DNA from: Variovorax sp. HW608 | Lineage (GTDB): Bacteria > Pseudomonadota > Gammaproteobacteria > Burkholderiales > Burkholderiaceae_C | DNA length: 64,000 bases | Assembly (NCBI RefSeq): GCF_900090195.1 | Contig: NZ_LT607803.1 | Location: 2,046,001 to 2,110,000, forward strand | Direction: 5' to 3' | Shown here: one piece after another, positions 23,633 to 32,779 of the stretch | Numbering within the stretch: the first letter of the stretch is position 1 | Layout of the letters: every line of letters begins with the position of its first letter | Notes under the pieces: model-generated | What the model was told of the DNA's origin: nothing | Seen by the model: only the letters and a program-made list of their open reading frames with translations | Database searches by the model: none | Translations under genes and position numbers: made by a program

Positions 23633-26600
23633 ATGTTGAAGAAGGCAACAGGGGCCGGGCGCACGGACGAGCGTCTGGGCGAAGTGGTTCGGATGATCGA
23701 GGACAAGGTGGGCGATGCCGCCGCTGCGCAGCAGCTGGGCGTCTTCGTGCGGCAGTACTTCGGGCAGGTCGACCCGGAGGACCTGGCCGAACGCCAGCCG
23801 GCCGACCTGTACGGCGCAGCGCTGTCGCACTGGAATTTCGCGCGCAAGCGGGAGCCGGGCAAGATCAAGGTGCGCGTGTTCAATCCGAACATCTCGGAGC
23901 ACGGCTGGCAGTCGACCCACACGATCGTCGAAATCGTCAATGACGACATGCCCTTCCTGGTCGACTCGGTGACCATGGAGGTCAACCGCCATGGCCTGAC
24001 GCTGCACCTGATCATCCACCCGCTCATCGGCGTGAAGCGCGACGCGCAGGGGCAGCTCGTGGAGGTCGGTGCTGCCGATGCGCCGCGCGAATCCTTCATC
24101 CACGTGGAAGTCGACCGCATGGCCGATGCCGCGCAGTTCGAGGCGCTGGCCGCGGACCTGTCGCGCGTGCTGGGCGACGTTCGCGAGGCCGTTGCCGACT
24201 GGCAGAAGATGCAGCAGCGCGTGCTGGACATCGTCGCGCAGCTCGAGACGCAGTCCCTGCCCGTTCCGGCCCAGGAGCTCGCCGAGGACCTTGCCTTCCT
24301 GCGCTGGCTGGCCGCCGGGAACTTCACCTTCCTCGGCCATCGCAGCCACGACCTCGTGAGCCGGAACGGCGAGGACACGCTCAAGGCGGTACCGGACTCG
24401 GGTCTGGGCGTCCTGCGCGAGGCGGTCAAGGATCCGGCCGCCGCGTTCGCGGCGCTGCCGGCGCAGGTGCGCGCGCAGGCACGGCTGCCCAATCTGCTGA
24501 TCATCACGAAGTCGACCTCGCGCTCGACCGTGCATCGGCCAGGCTACCTCGACTACATCGGCGTGAAGCGCTTCGATGCCAAGGGCCAGGTCACGGGCGA
24601 GGACCGCTTCCTCGGCCTTTTCACGCACACCGCCTACAGCGCGAGTCCGCTGGACATCCCGCTGCTGCGCAAGAAGGTCGCCGACGTGCTCGCGCGCGCG
24701 GACCTGCCGCCCGCGAGCCACTCGGGCAAGGCGCTCGTGAACATCCTGGAGACCTATCCGCGCGATGAGCTCTTCCAGACCGGTGGCGACGAACTGCTGG
24801 CCACCGCGATGGGCGTGCTGCACCTCGAGGAGCGGCAGCGCTTTCGCCTCTTCGTGCGGCGCGAGCCCTACGAGCGCTTCGTCGTGTGCATGATCTATGC
24901 ACCGCGCGAGAACTACACCACGGCCCTGCGGCAGAAGTGGCAGGTCATCCTGGAGCAGGTCTTCAATGGCGCGGGCTCCGAGTTCAACGTGCACCTGTCC
25001 GAATCGATGCTCGCGCGCATCCAGATCACGGTGCGCACCCGCCCCGGGGGCATTCCGCCCTACGACGTGCGCGAGCTCGAGCAGCGCCTGGTGGCCGCCG
25101 CGCGCCGCTGGGAGGACGAACTGAAGTCGGCCCTTGTCGAGGCGACCGGCGAGGCGCGCGGCAATGCGCTGCTGCGTCAGTACGGCAATGCCTTCCCGGC
25201 CGGCTACCGCGACGAGTTCGCGGCGCGCATGGCGGTGCACGACATCGAGCTCATCGAGCAACTCGGCGACACGCGGCCGCTCGGCATGAACCTGTACAAG
25301 CCGCTCGAAGCCGCGCCCGGCATGCTGCGCTTCAAGCTGGTCGTGCGCGGCGCGCCGCTGGTGCTGTCGAGCAGCCTGCCGATGATGGAGCATCTGGGCA
25401 TGCGGGTGCTGGACGAGCATCCGCACCGCATCGCGGCGCACGACGGCGCCGTCATGTGGGTGCACGACTTCGGCCTCGCCAGTGCCGTGGGCGAGGCCGA
25501 CCCCGACGTCGACGCGCTGCGCCCGGTGTTCGAGGAAGCCTTCGGCGCCGTCTACATGGGCGGCGTCGAGAACGACGACTTCAACCGCCTGGTGCTGGCG
25601 GCGCGCCTGCCGGCGTATGACATCGTGGTGCTGCGCGCCTATGCGAAGTACATGAAGCAGATCGGCTTCGCGCTGTCGCAGGCTTTCATCGAGGCCACGC
25701 TGGTGAGCAATGCCGCCATCGCGCGCGAGCTCGTGGCGCTGTTCCGCCTCAGATTCGATCCCGCGCCGGAGTCGGCCGACCCGGCGGCCGTGCTCGCCAA
25801 GGTGGCCGAGATCGAGGCCGCGCTGGAGCAGGTGTCCAACCTGTCGGAAGACCGCGTGCTGCGCCGCTACCTGGACCTGGTCCTGGCCACCACGCGCACC
25901 AACTTCTGGCGCCGCGATGCGGCCGGCGAGCGGCGCCGGTTCCTGTCCTTCAAGTTCGATTCGAGCAAGGTGCCGGAGCTGCCCGCACCCAAGCCGATGT
26001 TCGAGATCTTCGTCTATTCCACCCGCTTCGAGGGCGTGCACCTGCGCGGAGGGCGCGTGGCGCGCGGCGGCCTTCGCTGGTCCGACCGGCCGGAGGACTT
26101 CCGCACCGAGGTGCTGGGCCTGGTGAAGGCGCAGATGGTGAAGAACACCGTGATCGTGCCGGTGGGCTCCAAGGGCGGCTTCGTGCTCAAGCGCGCGCCG
26201 TCGCCGGCCGACCGCGATGCCTTCATGAAGGAAGGCGTGGCCTGCTACCAGGACTACCTGCGCGGCCTGCTCGACATCACCGACAACCGGGCGGGCGGCG
26301 CGATCGTGCCGCCGGTGGACGTGCGGCGCCACGACGAGGACGACCCTTACCTCGTGGTCGCGGCCGACAAGGGCACGGCCACCTTCAGCGACTATGCGAA
26401 CGGCATCAGCGCCGAATACGGCTTCTGGCTCGGCGATGCCTTCGCCTCCGGCGGCTCTGTGGGCTACGACCACAAGGTCATGGGCATCACGGCGCGCGGC
26501 GCCTGGGAGTCGGTCAAGCGGCATTTCCGCGAGCTGGGCATCGACACGCAGAGCCAGGACTTCACCGTGGCCGGCATCGGCGACATGTCGGGCGACGTGT

Positions 26601-28465
26601 TCGGCAACGGCATGCTGCTGTCGCGCCACATCCGGCTCGTGGCCGCCTTCGACCACCGCCACATCTTCCTCGACCCGTCGCCCGATGCCGAGAAGTCCTT
26701 CGTCGAGCGCGAACGCATGTTCAGGCTGCCGCGCTCCTCGTGGGCCGATTACGAAACGAGCCTGATCTCCGAAGGCGGCGGCATCCATCCGCGCGCGGCC
26801 AAGTCGATCGCGCTGACGCCCGAGGTGAAGACCGCTTTAGGGATCGGCGCCGGAGTGGATGCGCTGACGCCGACCGAGCTCGTCAACGCGATCCTCAAGG
26901 CGCCGGTGCAGCTCATCTACAACGGCGGCATCGGCACCTATGTGAAGGCCAGCCACGAGAGCCATGCGCAGGTGGGCGATCGCGCCAACGATGCCTTGCG
27001 CGTCGACGGCCGCGAGCTGCGATGCAAGGTCTTCGCCGAGGGCGGCAACCTCGGCTGCACCCAGCTCGGACGCATCGAGTTCGCGCGCGCCGGCGGGCGG
27101 ATCAACACCGACGCCATCGACAACTCGGCCGGCGTGGACACCTCCGACCATGAGGTCAACATCAAGATCCTGCTGGGACTGCCGGTGGCCGAAGGCGAGC
27201 TCACCGAGAAGCAGCGCAACACGCTGCTGCCCGAGATGACGGACGAAGTGGCCGAACTCGTGCTGCGCGACAACGTCTTCCAGACGCAGATCCTGTCGGT
27301 CACCAACCGCGTTGCGCCGCAGCTGCTCGATGCGCAGGCGCGCTTCATGCAGTTCCTCGAGAAATCGCAACGCCTGAACCGCGCCATCGAGTTCCTGCCG
27401 ACCGACGAGGCCATCGCCGAGCGCCGCGCGGCCGGCCAGGGCCTCGCGACGCCGGAAGCCGCGGTGCTGCTGGCCTACAGCAAGATCTGGCTCTACGACG
27501 AGCTGCTCGGATCGCCGCTGCCGGACGACCCGTGGGTGGCCACTGCGCTGGAGCGCTACTTCCCGACCTTGCTGCGCCAGCGCTTCGCGGGCTGGATGCC
27601 CCGGCATCCGCTGCGGCGGGAGATCATCGCGACCCATGTGACGAACAGCACCATCAATCGGGTGGGCAGCACCCTGGTCCACCGGCTCGTGGAGACCACG
27701 GGCGCGCGGCCCTTCGAAGTGGTGCGCGCCTATCTGCTCAGCCGCGAGATCTTCGGCATGGTGCCGCTGTGGGCGGCGGCCAATGCGCTGGACAACAAGG
27801 TCGAAGACGCGGTCCAGAGCCGGCTGCTGATCGATGTCAGCCGCCAGATCGAACGCGCCACCAAGTGGTTCCTGCGATCGCCGCGACTGGCCGAGGACAT
27901 GCAGTCCACCATCGACCGCTTCAGGCCCAACGTCGAGGCCTTGTCGGCGCGTCTGCCGAAGTTGCTCGATGCCGACGAGCGCGGCCGCAACGAGGCGGCG
28001 GTCGCCCAGTACCTCGCGGGCGGCGTACCGCGCGAACTGGCCGAGCGGGTGGTGGCCTTCGATTCGCTCAATGCCGCGCTCGACATCGCGGAGCTGGCCG
28101 GCAGCGCGCGCTGGCCGGTGGAACTCGCGGCCGCCATCTACTTCGACCTGGCCAACCGCCTGGGCCTGCCCTGGCTGCGCGACCGCATCGCGGCGCTGGC
28201 GGGCGATGCGCATTGGCAGATGCTGGCCAAGGGTGCGATGCTGGACGACCTGTCGGGGCTGCAGCGCTCGATCACGGCCTCGGTGCTGGCGGGCCACCGC
28301 GAAGAGGAGGGCGAATCGCCCGACACCGTGGTGGACGCGTGGCAGGCGACCAATGGCCGCACGCTGGAGCGCGCCGCCCAGCTCATGACCGAACTGCGTG
28401 CGGTGGCGGCACCGGACGCCGCCATGCTGTCGGTGGCCTTGCGAGAGTTGCGGGCGCTGGCGTAG
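23633..28465 (+). CDS. gdhB: NAD-specific glutamate dehydrogenase, large (GDH-180) class
   Basis: A 1610-residue enzyme that oxidatively deaminates glutamate to 2-oxoglutarate. The length matches the large bacterial GDH class (about 1600 residues), which has long N-terminal ACT-like regulatory parts and a catalytic C-terminal half. Visible in the catalytic part: WSDRPEDFRTEVLGLVKAQ, VPVGSKGGFVLK with the active lysines, DGGRR-equivalent PPVDVRRHDEDDPYLVVAAD, and GIGDMSGDVFGNGMLL for NAD. AAGGAGAC precedes the ATG. It is flanked by gaps on both sides and is probably monocistronic. No frame disruption was seen over 4.8 kb. Confidence 0.95.
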   Translation: MLKKATGAGRTDERLGEVVRMIEDKVGDAAAAQQLGVFVRQYFGQVDPEDLAERQPADLYGAALSHWNFARKREPGKIKVRVFNPNISEHGWQSTHTIVEIVNDDMPFLVDSVTMEVNRHGLTLHLIIHPLIGVKRDAQGQLVEVGAADAPRESFIHVEVDRMADAAQFEALAADLSRVLGDVREAVADWQKMQQRVLDIVAQLETQSLPVPAQELAEDLAFLRWLAAGNFTFLGHRSHDLVSRNGEDTLKAVPDSGLGVLREAVKDPAAAFAALPAQVRAQARLPNLLIITKSTSRSTVHRPGYLDYIGVKRFDAKGQVTGEDRFLGLFTHTAYSASPLDIPLLRKKVADVLARADLPPASHSGKALVNILETYPRDELFQTGGDELLATAMGVLHLEERQRFRLFVRREPYERFVVCMIYAPRENYTTALRQKWQVILEQVFNGAGSEFNVHLSESMLARIQITVRTRPGGIPPYDVRELEQRLVAAARRWEDELKSALVEATGEARGNALLRQYGNAFPAGYRDEFAARMAVHDIELIEQLGDTRPLGMNLYKPLEAAPGMLRFKLVVRGAPLVLSSSLPMMEHLGMRVLDEHPHRIAAHDGAVMWVHDFGLASAVGEADPDVDALRPVFEEAFGAVYMGGVENDDFNRLVLAARLPAYDIVVLRAYAKYMKQIGFALSQAFIEATLVSNAAIARELVALFRLRFDPAPESADPAAVLAKVAEIEAALEQVSNLSEDRVLRRYLDLVLATTRTNFWRRDAAGERRRFLSFKFDSSKVPELPAPKPMFEIFVYSTRFEGVHLRGGRVARGGLRWSDRPEDFRTEVLGLVKAQMVKNTVIVPVGSKGGFVLKRAPSPADRDAFMKEGVACYQDYLRGLLDITDNRAGGAIVPPVDVRRHDEDDPYLVVAADKGTATFSDYANGISAEYGFWLGDAFASGGSVGYDHKVMGITARGAWESVKRHFRELGIDTQSQDFTVAGIGDMSGDVFGNGMLLSRHIRLVAAFDHRHIFLDPSPDAEKSFVERERMFRLPRSSWADYETSLISEGGGIHPRAAKSIALTPEVKTALGIGAGVDALTPTELVNAILKAPVQLIYNGGIGTYVKASHESHAQVGDRANDALRVDGRELRCKVFAEGGNLGCTQLGRIEFARAGGRINTDAIDNSAGVDTSDHEVNIKILLGLPVAEGELTEKQRNTLLPEMTDEVAELVLRDNVFQTQILSVTNRVAPQLLDAQARFMQFLEKSQRLNRAIEFLPTDEAIAERRAAGQGLATPEAAVLLAYSKIWLYDELLGSPLPDDPWVATALERYFPTLLRQRFAGWMPRHPLRREIIATHVTNSTINRVGSTLVHRLVETTGARPFEVVRAYLLSREIFGMVPLWAAANALDNKVEDAVQSRLLIDVSRQIERATKWFLRSPRLAEDMQSTIDRFRPNVEALSARLPKLLDADERGRNEAAVAQYLAGGVPRELAERVVAFDSLNAALDIAELAGSARWPVELAAAIYFDLANRLGLPWLRDRIAALAGDAHWQMLAKGAMLDDLSGLQRSITASVLAGHREEEGESPDTVVDAWQATNGRTLERAAQLMTELRAVAAPDAAMLSVALRELRALA

Positions 28466-28665
28466 AAACCGGCATTGGAACTGGATAATGTCGTCGCACT
28501 GTTCTCCATCGCGCCGGAATGAAAATGCGCCGGCGCAACATCGAAGACGCACATGTCCGTTGACCGCCAGTCGCATCCCTCAGCCGGCCCGGCCCGGGTC
28601 GGCCCGTCCGCGCGGGGCCTGAAGAATCTCGCCGCGCGGATCTGCCCGCCGGGCCGCGTGTCGCC

Positions 28666-30504
28666 GTGAGCTGGATCACCGTCATCTGGTCCATGATCGC
28701 GGCGGCGTGTCTCACGTTCGCCGGGGTGCTCCTGCCGGTCTGGGTCAGGGATCGCACGGCGTGGCCCTACTTCTTCTTTTCGCTCATGGCCGTGGCGACC
28801 ACGGGCTTCGTGTTCTGCGACCTGTGGATGATCCATGCGCAGACGCCCGAAGAATTCGGCACTGCACTGAGGTGGGTCCATGTGCCGGTATGGCTCTTGC
28901 TCGTGTCGCTCGTCCCCTTCGTGCGCGTGTACCTGAACGCGGGCCGCCCGTGGCTCGCATGGGGGGGGATCGGGCTGCGCACCATCTCGCTGCTGCTCGA
29001 TTTCACGACGGGACAGAATCTCAACTACAAGGCGGTCACGGAACTTCGACGCATTCCGTTCCTCGGCGAATCCGTCTCGGTGCCGGTGGGCGTGCCGAAC
29101 CCGTGGATGCTGGTCGGGCAGCTCGGCGCGCTCCTGGTTCTGATCTATGTGGCCGACGCCAGCCTCACCGCCTGGCGTCGCGGCAACAGGCGTACCGCGC
29201 TCAGGGTCGGAGGCATGCTTGCCGTGATGCTGATCGCTGCCTTGGTACAGGCCGCGCTCCTGTTCTGGGGCGTCATCGAGGCGCCTGTCACGATCAAGCT
29301 GTTCTATGCCGGCTTCATCGTCCTGATCGGGTACGAGGTGAGTCGAGAAGTGCTCCGGTCGTCGCAGCTCGTTCACGAGTTGCGCGAAAGCGAACAGCGA
29401 ATGAATCTCGCCGCCGATGCCGCGAACCTGGGGATCTGGGTCCGGGAATTCGCTCGCAGCGACTTCTGGGCCAGCGACAAGTGGCGCGAGCTGTTCGGCT
29501 TTGCTCCCACGGAAGCGCTGGACCAGGAACGCCTGCTGATGAGACTGCATCCCGATGATCGCGATGCCGTCCGGCAGACGCTGGCGAAGGCGGCAGTGGA
29601 TGGCGGCGAGTACGCATCGGAATTCCGCCTGATGCTGCCGGACGGCCGGATCCGCTGGATTGCGGCGCAGGGCCGGGTCGACCTCGATACTGGTCACCGG
29701 CCGATCCGCATGCGCGGCGTCTGCAGCGATTGCAGCGCGCGCAAACAGGCCGAGCAGGAGCTGCTGCAGCTGCAGCACGACATCGTCCACGCGGGGCGGG
29801 TCTCGGTGATGGGCCAGTTCGCCTCGGCCCTGGCGCACGAGATCAACCAGCCGCTCGGTGCGATCCTGCGCAATGCGGAGGCGGCGTCGATCCTGCTGCA
29901 GGCGCCCTCGCCGGACCTGGACGAGATCCGCGCGATCGTCGCCGACATCCTCGCCGACGACCAACGTGCCGGTGCGGTCATCGACCGCATGCGCGCGCTG
30001 CTCAGGCGCCGCCACATCGACATGCAGCCGCTCGACGTGGGCGAGCTCCTCGGCGACGTTGCGGCGCTCTCGCGTCCCGACGCCGCGGCCAGGCAGGTGA
30101 GCCTGGCGCTGGAGATCGCGGACGACGTGCCGCCGGTGCTTGGCGACCGTGTGCATCTTCAGCAGGTCTTGCTCAACCTGATCTCCAATGGCATGGACTC
30201 GATCGACGAGGCGGGCAGAAAGGTCCGGCGCATCGCCGTGACCGCCGTGCCCGCCGTGCGCGATGGGGCGCGGGCGGTCGAGATCGCCGTGAGCGACAAC
30301 GGCCTGGGCATCCCCGCCGAACGACTCGAGCAGGTCTTCGGATCGTTCTTCACCACCAAGCCGACCGGAATGGGCATGGGCCTGTCGATCTCGCGCACCC
30401 TCGTGGAGACGCATGGCGGCCGATTGTGGGCCGAGAATCTCGACGGGGGCGGGGCGAGGCTTCGCTTCACGCTGCCGGTTGCGATGGAGGTTGCCGCGGC
30501 ATGA
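28666..30504 (+). CDS. Membrane sensor histidine kinase with PAS domain
   Basis: A 612-residue kinase starting at GTG 28666. Residues ~1-235 hold about seven hydrophobic spans. A PAS domain follows (about 250-365: DAANLGIWVREFAR, LHPDDRDAVRQTL, ARKQAEQELLQLQ). The H-box ALAHEINQPL carries H391, and the ATPase domain has NLISNGMDSI, DNGLGIP, FFTTKPTGMGMGL. This is the FixL/DctB-type of kinase. It is followed by a FixJ-type regulator (58 bases later) and a receiver-only protein, which are its likely partners. The signal is unknown. Confidence 0.92.
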   Translation: MSWITVIWSMIAAACLTFAGVLLPVWVRDRTAWPYFFFSLMAVATTGFVFCDLWMIHAQTPEEFGTALRWVHVPVWLLLVSLVPFVRVYLNAGRPWLAWGGIGLRTISLLLDFTTGQNLNYKAVTELRRIPFLGESVSVPVGVPNPWMLVGQLGALLVLIYVADASLTAWRRGNRRTALRVGGMLAVMLIAALVQAALLFWGVIEAPVTIKLFYAGFIVLIGYEVSREVLRSSQLVHELRESEQRMNLAADAANLGIWVREFARSDFWASDKWRELFGFAPTEALDQERLLMRLHPDDRDAVRQTLAKAAVDGGEYASEFRLMLPDGRIRWIAAQGRVDLDTGHRPIRMRGVCSDCSARKQAEQELLQLQHDIVHAGRVSVMGQFASALAHEINQPLGAILRNAEAASILLQAPSPDLDEIRAIVADILADDQRAGAVIDRMRALLRRRHIDMQPLDVGELLGDVAALSRPDAAARQVSLALEIADDVPPVLGDRVHLQQVLLNLISNGMDSIDEAGRKVRRIAVTAVPAVRDGARAVEIAVSDNGLGIPAERLEQVFGSFFTTKPTGMGMGLSISRTLVETHGGRLWAENLDGGGARLRFTLPVAMEVAAA

Positions 30505-30562
30505 ACGCCGCCCGGCCGCCCGAAGGCGCTCGCACCGCAGTGCGGAGCACGGAGGTTACCCA

Positions 30563-31201
30563 ATGAACGTGACCCTACCCACGGTCCACCTTGTCGACGA
30601 CGATGTGTCGTTCCTCACGGCCACGTCGCGACTGCTGCGGGCCAGCGGCTTCGCGGTGAAGACCTTCCTGTGTGCGAGCGATTTTCTCGCGCAGAACACC
30701 GCCGACGCGCCGGGCTGCGTGGTGGCCGATCTGCAGATGCCCGGTTTGAACGGACTCGATCTGCAATCGGCGCTCGTCCGGACGTCCAATCCGATGCCGC
30801 TGCTCTTTCTGACCGGCCAGGGCGATATCGCCTCGACCGTGCGGGCGATGCGCGGCGGCGCGGAGGATTTCCTCGAAAAGCGCGCACCCATGGAGCAACT
30901 GCTCGACGCGGTGCGGCGCGCCCTGGCGCGCGACGCGCAGGAACGCGAGGCGAGGGCCCAGCGGCGTGCGCTGCGCGAGCGCTTCGATGCGCTCTCGGCG
31001 CGCGAGCGCGAAGTGCTCTCCCATGTCCTGCGGGGGCGGCTCAACAAGCAGATGGCCAGCGACCTCGGCATCACGGAGCGCACCGTGAAGTTGCACCGCA
31101 CGGCCATCATGGCCAAGCTGGGAGTGCGATCCGTCGCGGCACTTGCGCAACTCACCCAGGAGGCAGGCGTTCAGACCGCCAACCCGCTCACCTTCCCTTA
31201 G
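30563..31201 (+). CDS. LuxR/FixJ-type response regulator
   Basis: A 212-residue regulator. The receiver domain has D12-D14, the phosphoacceptor D56 in VVADLQMPG, and a lysine in FLEKRAP. The C-terminal HTH (about 140-200) has LSAREREVLSHVLRGRLNKQ and ERTVKLHRTAIMAKLGV. The start is ATG 30563 with GGAGG upstream; the longer upstream frame is a shadow of the kinase gene. It should bind DNA when phosphorylated by the kinase just upstream. Confidence 0.92.
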   Translation: MNVTLPTVHLVDDDVSFLTATSRLLRASGFAVKTFLCASDFLAQNTADAPGCVVADLQMPGLNGLDLQSALVRTSNPMPLLFLTGQGDIASTVRAMRGGAEDFLEKRAPMEQLLDAVRRALARDAQEREARAQRRALRERFDALSAREREVLSHVLRGRLNKQMASDLGITERTVKLHRTAIMAKLGVRSVAALAQLTQEAGVQTANPLTFP

Positions 31202-31253
31202 GGGCAGTAGACGACCGGCGCCGGGACGCCGACAGTGCCCGCACTGATCTCCG

Positions 31254-31628
31254 ATGAGCACCAACACCCCCATCCATGTCGCCGTCATCGACGACGATGA
31301 AAGCCTTTGCCGATCGCTTGGACGGCTGCTGCGCGCGACCGGCATACAGCCGATCACCTATGCGTCGGCAGAGGCGTTCCTCGCGGATACGAAGCAGCCC
31401 CGGTTCGATTGCCTGGTGCTCGATGTACAGCTCGGCGGCATGTCCGGCATCGCACTCGCCCAGCGCCTGGTCGCGCAAGGCGGGCACTCTCCATTCATCT
31501 TCATCACCGCGCACGACGATCCCGAGACGCGCGCCAGCGCGCATGCCACGGGCTGCGCGGCCTACTTTCGCAAGAGCGATTCCGGCGCTCAGGTTCTCGA
31601 TGCCATTCGCCGCCTGACGGCGACCTGA
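31254..31628 (+). CDS. Single-domain response regulator
   Basis: A 124-residue receiver-only protein with DDDE near residue 13, the phosphoacceptor aspartate in CLVLDVQLGG and a lysine in YFRKSDSG. It has no output domain. It could act as a phosphate sink for the upstream kinase or pass phosphate elsewhere. It follows the FixJ-type regulator by 52 bases. No strong ribosome-binding site was seen before ATG 31254. Confidence 0.85.
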   Translation: MSTNTPIHVAVIDDDESLCRSLGRLLRATGIQPITYASAEAFLADTKQPRFDCLVLDVQLGGMSGIALAQRLVAQGGHSPFIFITAHDDPETRASAHATGCAAYFRKSDSGAQVLDAIRRLTAT

Positions 31629-31761
31629 TTGCCGCAAGGCAGGCTATCGACAAGGGCGCCCTGGCGCACCTTCCCCTTCGGGAAGTAGACGGCGAACACC
31701 CCGAAACCCACAATGGATTCGCATGAGCAGCACTGCTTTCGGCGTTTGACAGGGAGAGCGC

Positions 31762-32154
31762 ATGCCGAAACTAATCCTGATGGAGCACCCCGGCAAGACC
31801 AAGCAGGTCTCGCTGAAGGCACACGAAACGAAGATCGGGCGCGCCTCGATCAACGACCTCGTCATCGACGTGAGCCAGGTGAGCCGCGTGCATGCGTCCA
31901 TCACGGTCGGGCCGGCGTTCGTGACCCTGAAGGATCTCGGCAGCCGCAACGGCACGTTCCTGAACGGCGTCAAGGTCGGATCCGAGCAGGTTCTGGCGAA
32001 CGGCGACAGCATCAGGATCGGCGAGTGCGAGATGCGCTTTCTTGCCGTCGACCAGGAATACAGCCAGATAGACGCGTTGCGCCTCCTGACGGTCCCGGGT
32101 CTGTTGATCGACATCGATGGACCGGCGACCCCCCTGGGTGGCCAGAAGCGCTGA
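31762..32154 (+). CDS. FHA-domain protein
   Basis: A 130-residue, mostly single-domain protein. The FHA features are TKIGRASINDLVID, VSRVHASI and LGSRNGTFLNG, so it should bind phosphothreonine peptides. GGGAG lies before ATG 31762. It follows the two response regulators and precedes an unknown gene by three bases, with which it probably forms a pair. No Ser/Thr kinase is encoded next to it; the kinase at 42-1565 is about 30 kb away. Confidence 0.88.
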   Translation: MPKLILMEHPGKTKQVSLKAHETKIGRASINDLVIDVSQVSRVHASITVGPAFVTLKDLGSRNGTFLNGVKVGSEQVLANGDSIRIGECEMRFLAVDQEYSQIDALRLLTVPGLLIDIDGPATPLGGQKR

Positions 32155-32156
32155 CT

Positions 32157-32750
32157 GTGCAGGGTGCGCGTCCTGTGCAGACATTCGAAGAACTGCGTTG
32201 CAGCGGGCCGGATCTCGCGCCCTACGCGCTCGGCGAACCGATCCACGTCTACGACCGGATCGCTCATCTGGGAACTCTCGATCCCGTTCATGTGACCCAT
32301 GGTGGGACCAACGTTCACATCACCCGGTTCGTCGCTACGCAATTCGTCAAGAGCGGGAAGCGGAACTTCGATCCCTTGGTGCTTCTCGAGGCCATCTCCT
32401 TCATCTCCGAGCGCTTCGTCGCCGTTCAGACGGTCAGCTTTTCCCTCGGAAGCGAAGTCGCATCCTACGAGGACGGCATGAAGATCGCCTCCGCGCGCTC
32501 GGCACTGCTGCAGCGCATCGGAGCGCACGGCGTCACGATCAGCCCACAGTCGGATTCGGTGGCGCCGGGCAACTTCGTGGTCCGGGGCGTGTGGGCCTAC
32601 AACGAGCGCAATCTGGCGGCGCTCGGCCGGTGTCTCGAGCGCGAGCGGGAGATCTACCGTGACTGCGAACTGTCCGCTGGACGTGGAACAGCCCCGCGAA
32701 GCCTGCGCAGCCGGCTGCGTCGATGGCTGGCGCGAGACGGCGATTCCTGA
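32157..32750 (+). CDS. Protein of unknown function downstream of FHA gene
   Basis: A 197-residue protein if the GTG at 32157 is used, or 191 from GTG 32175. I do not recognise a family. The middle part is well-formed protein (HVYDRIAHLGTLDPVHVTHG, RNFDPLVLLEAISFISERF), and the C-terminus is basic and Arg-rich. There is no signal peptide or membrane span. It starts three bases after the FHA stop, so the two are co-translated. The longer upstream frame is the FHA gene read in another frame and was discounted. Confidence 0.55.
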   Translation: MQGARPVQTFEELRCSGPDLAPYALGEPIHVYDRIAHLGTLDPVHVTHGGTNVHITRFVATQFVKSGKRNFDPLVLLEAISFISERFVAVQTVSFSLGSEVASYEDGMKIASARSALLQRIGAHGVTISPQSDSVAPGNFVVRGVWAYNERNLAALGRCLEREREIYRDCELSAGRGTAPRSLRSRLRRWLARDGDS

Positions 32751-32779
32751 ACCAGGCGGGCGGGTCTTCGCACCAGTGC

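Noticed and set aside
23564..26788. 1074-residue minus-strand reading frame opposite glutamate dehydrogenase
   Set aside because: Antisense shadow of a well-recognised gene; composition rich in His, Arg, Ala, Gln and no family pattern.
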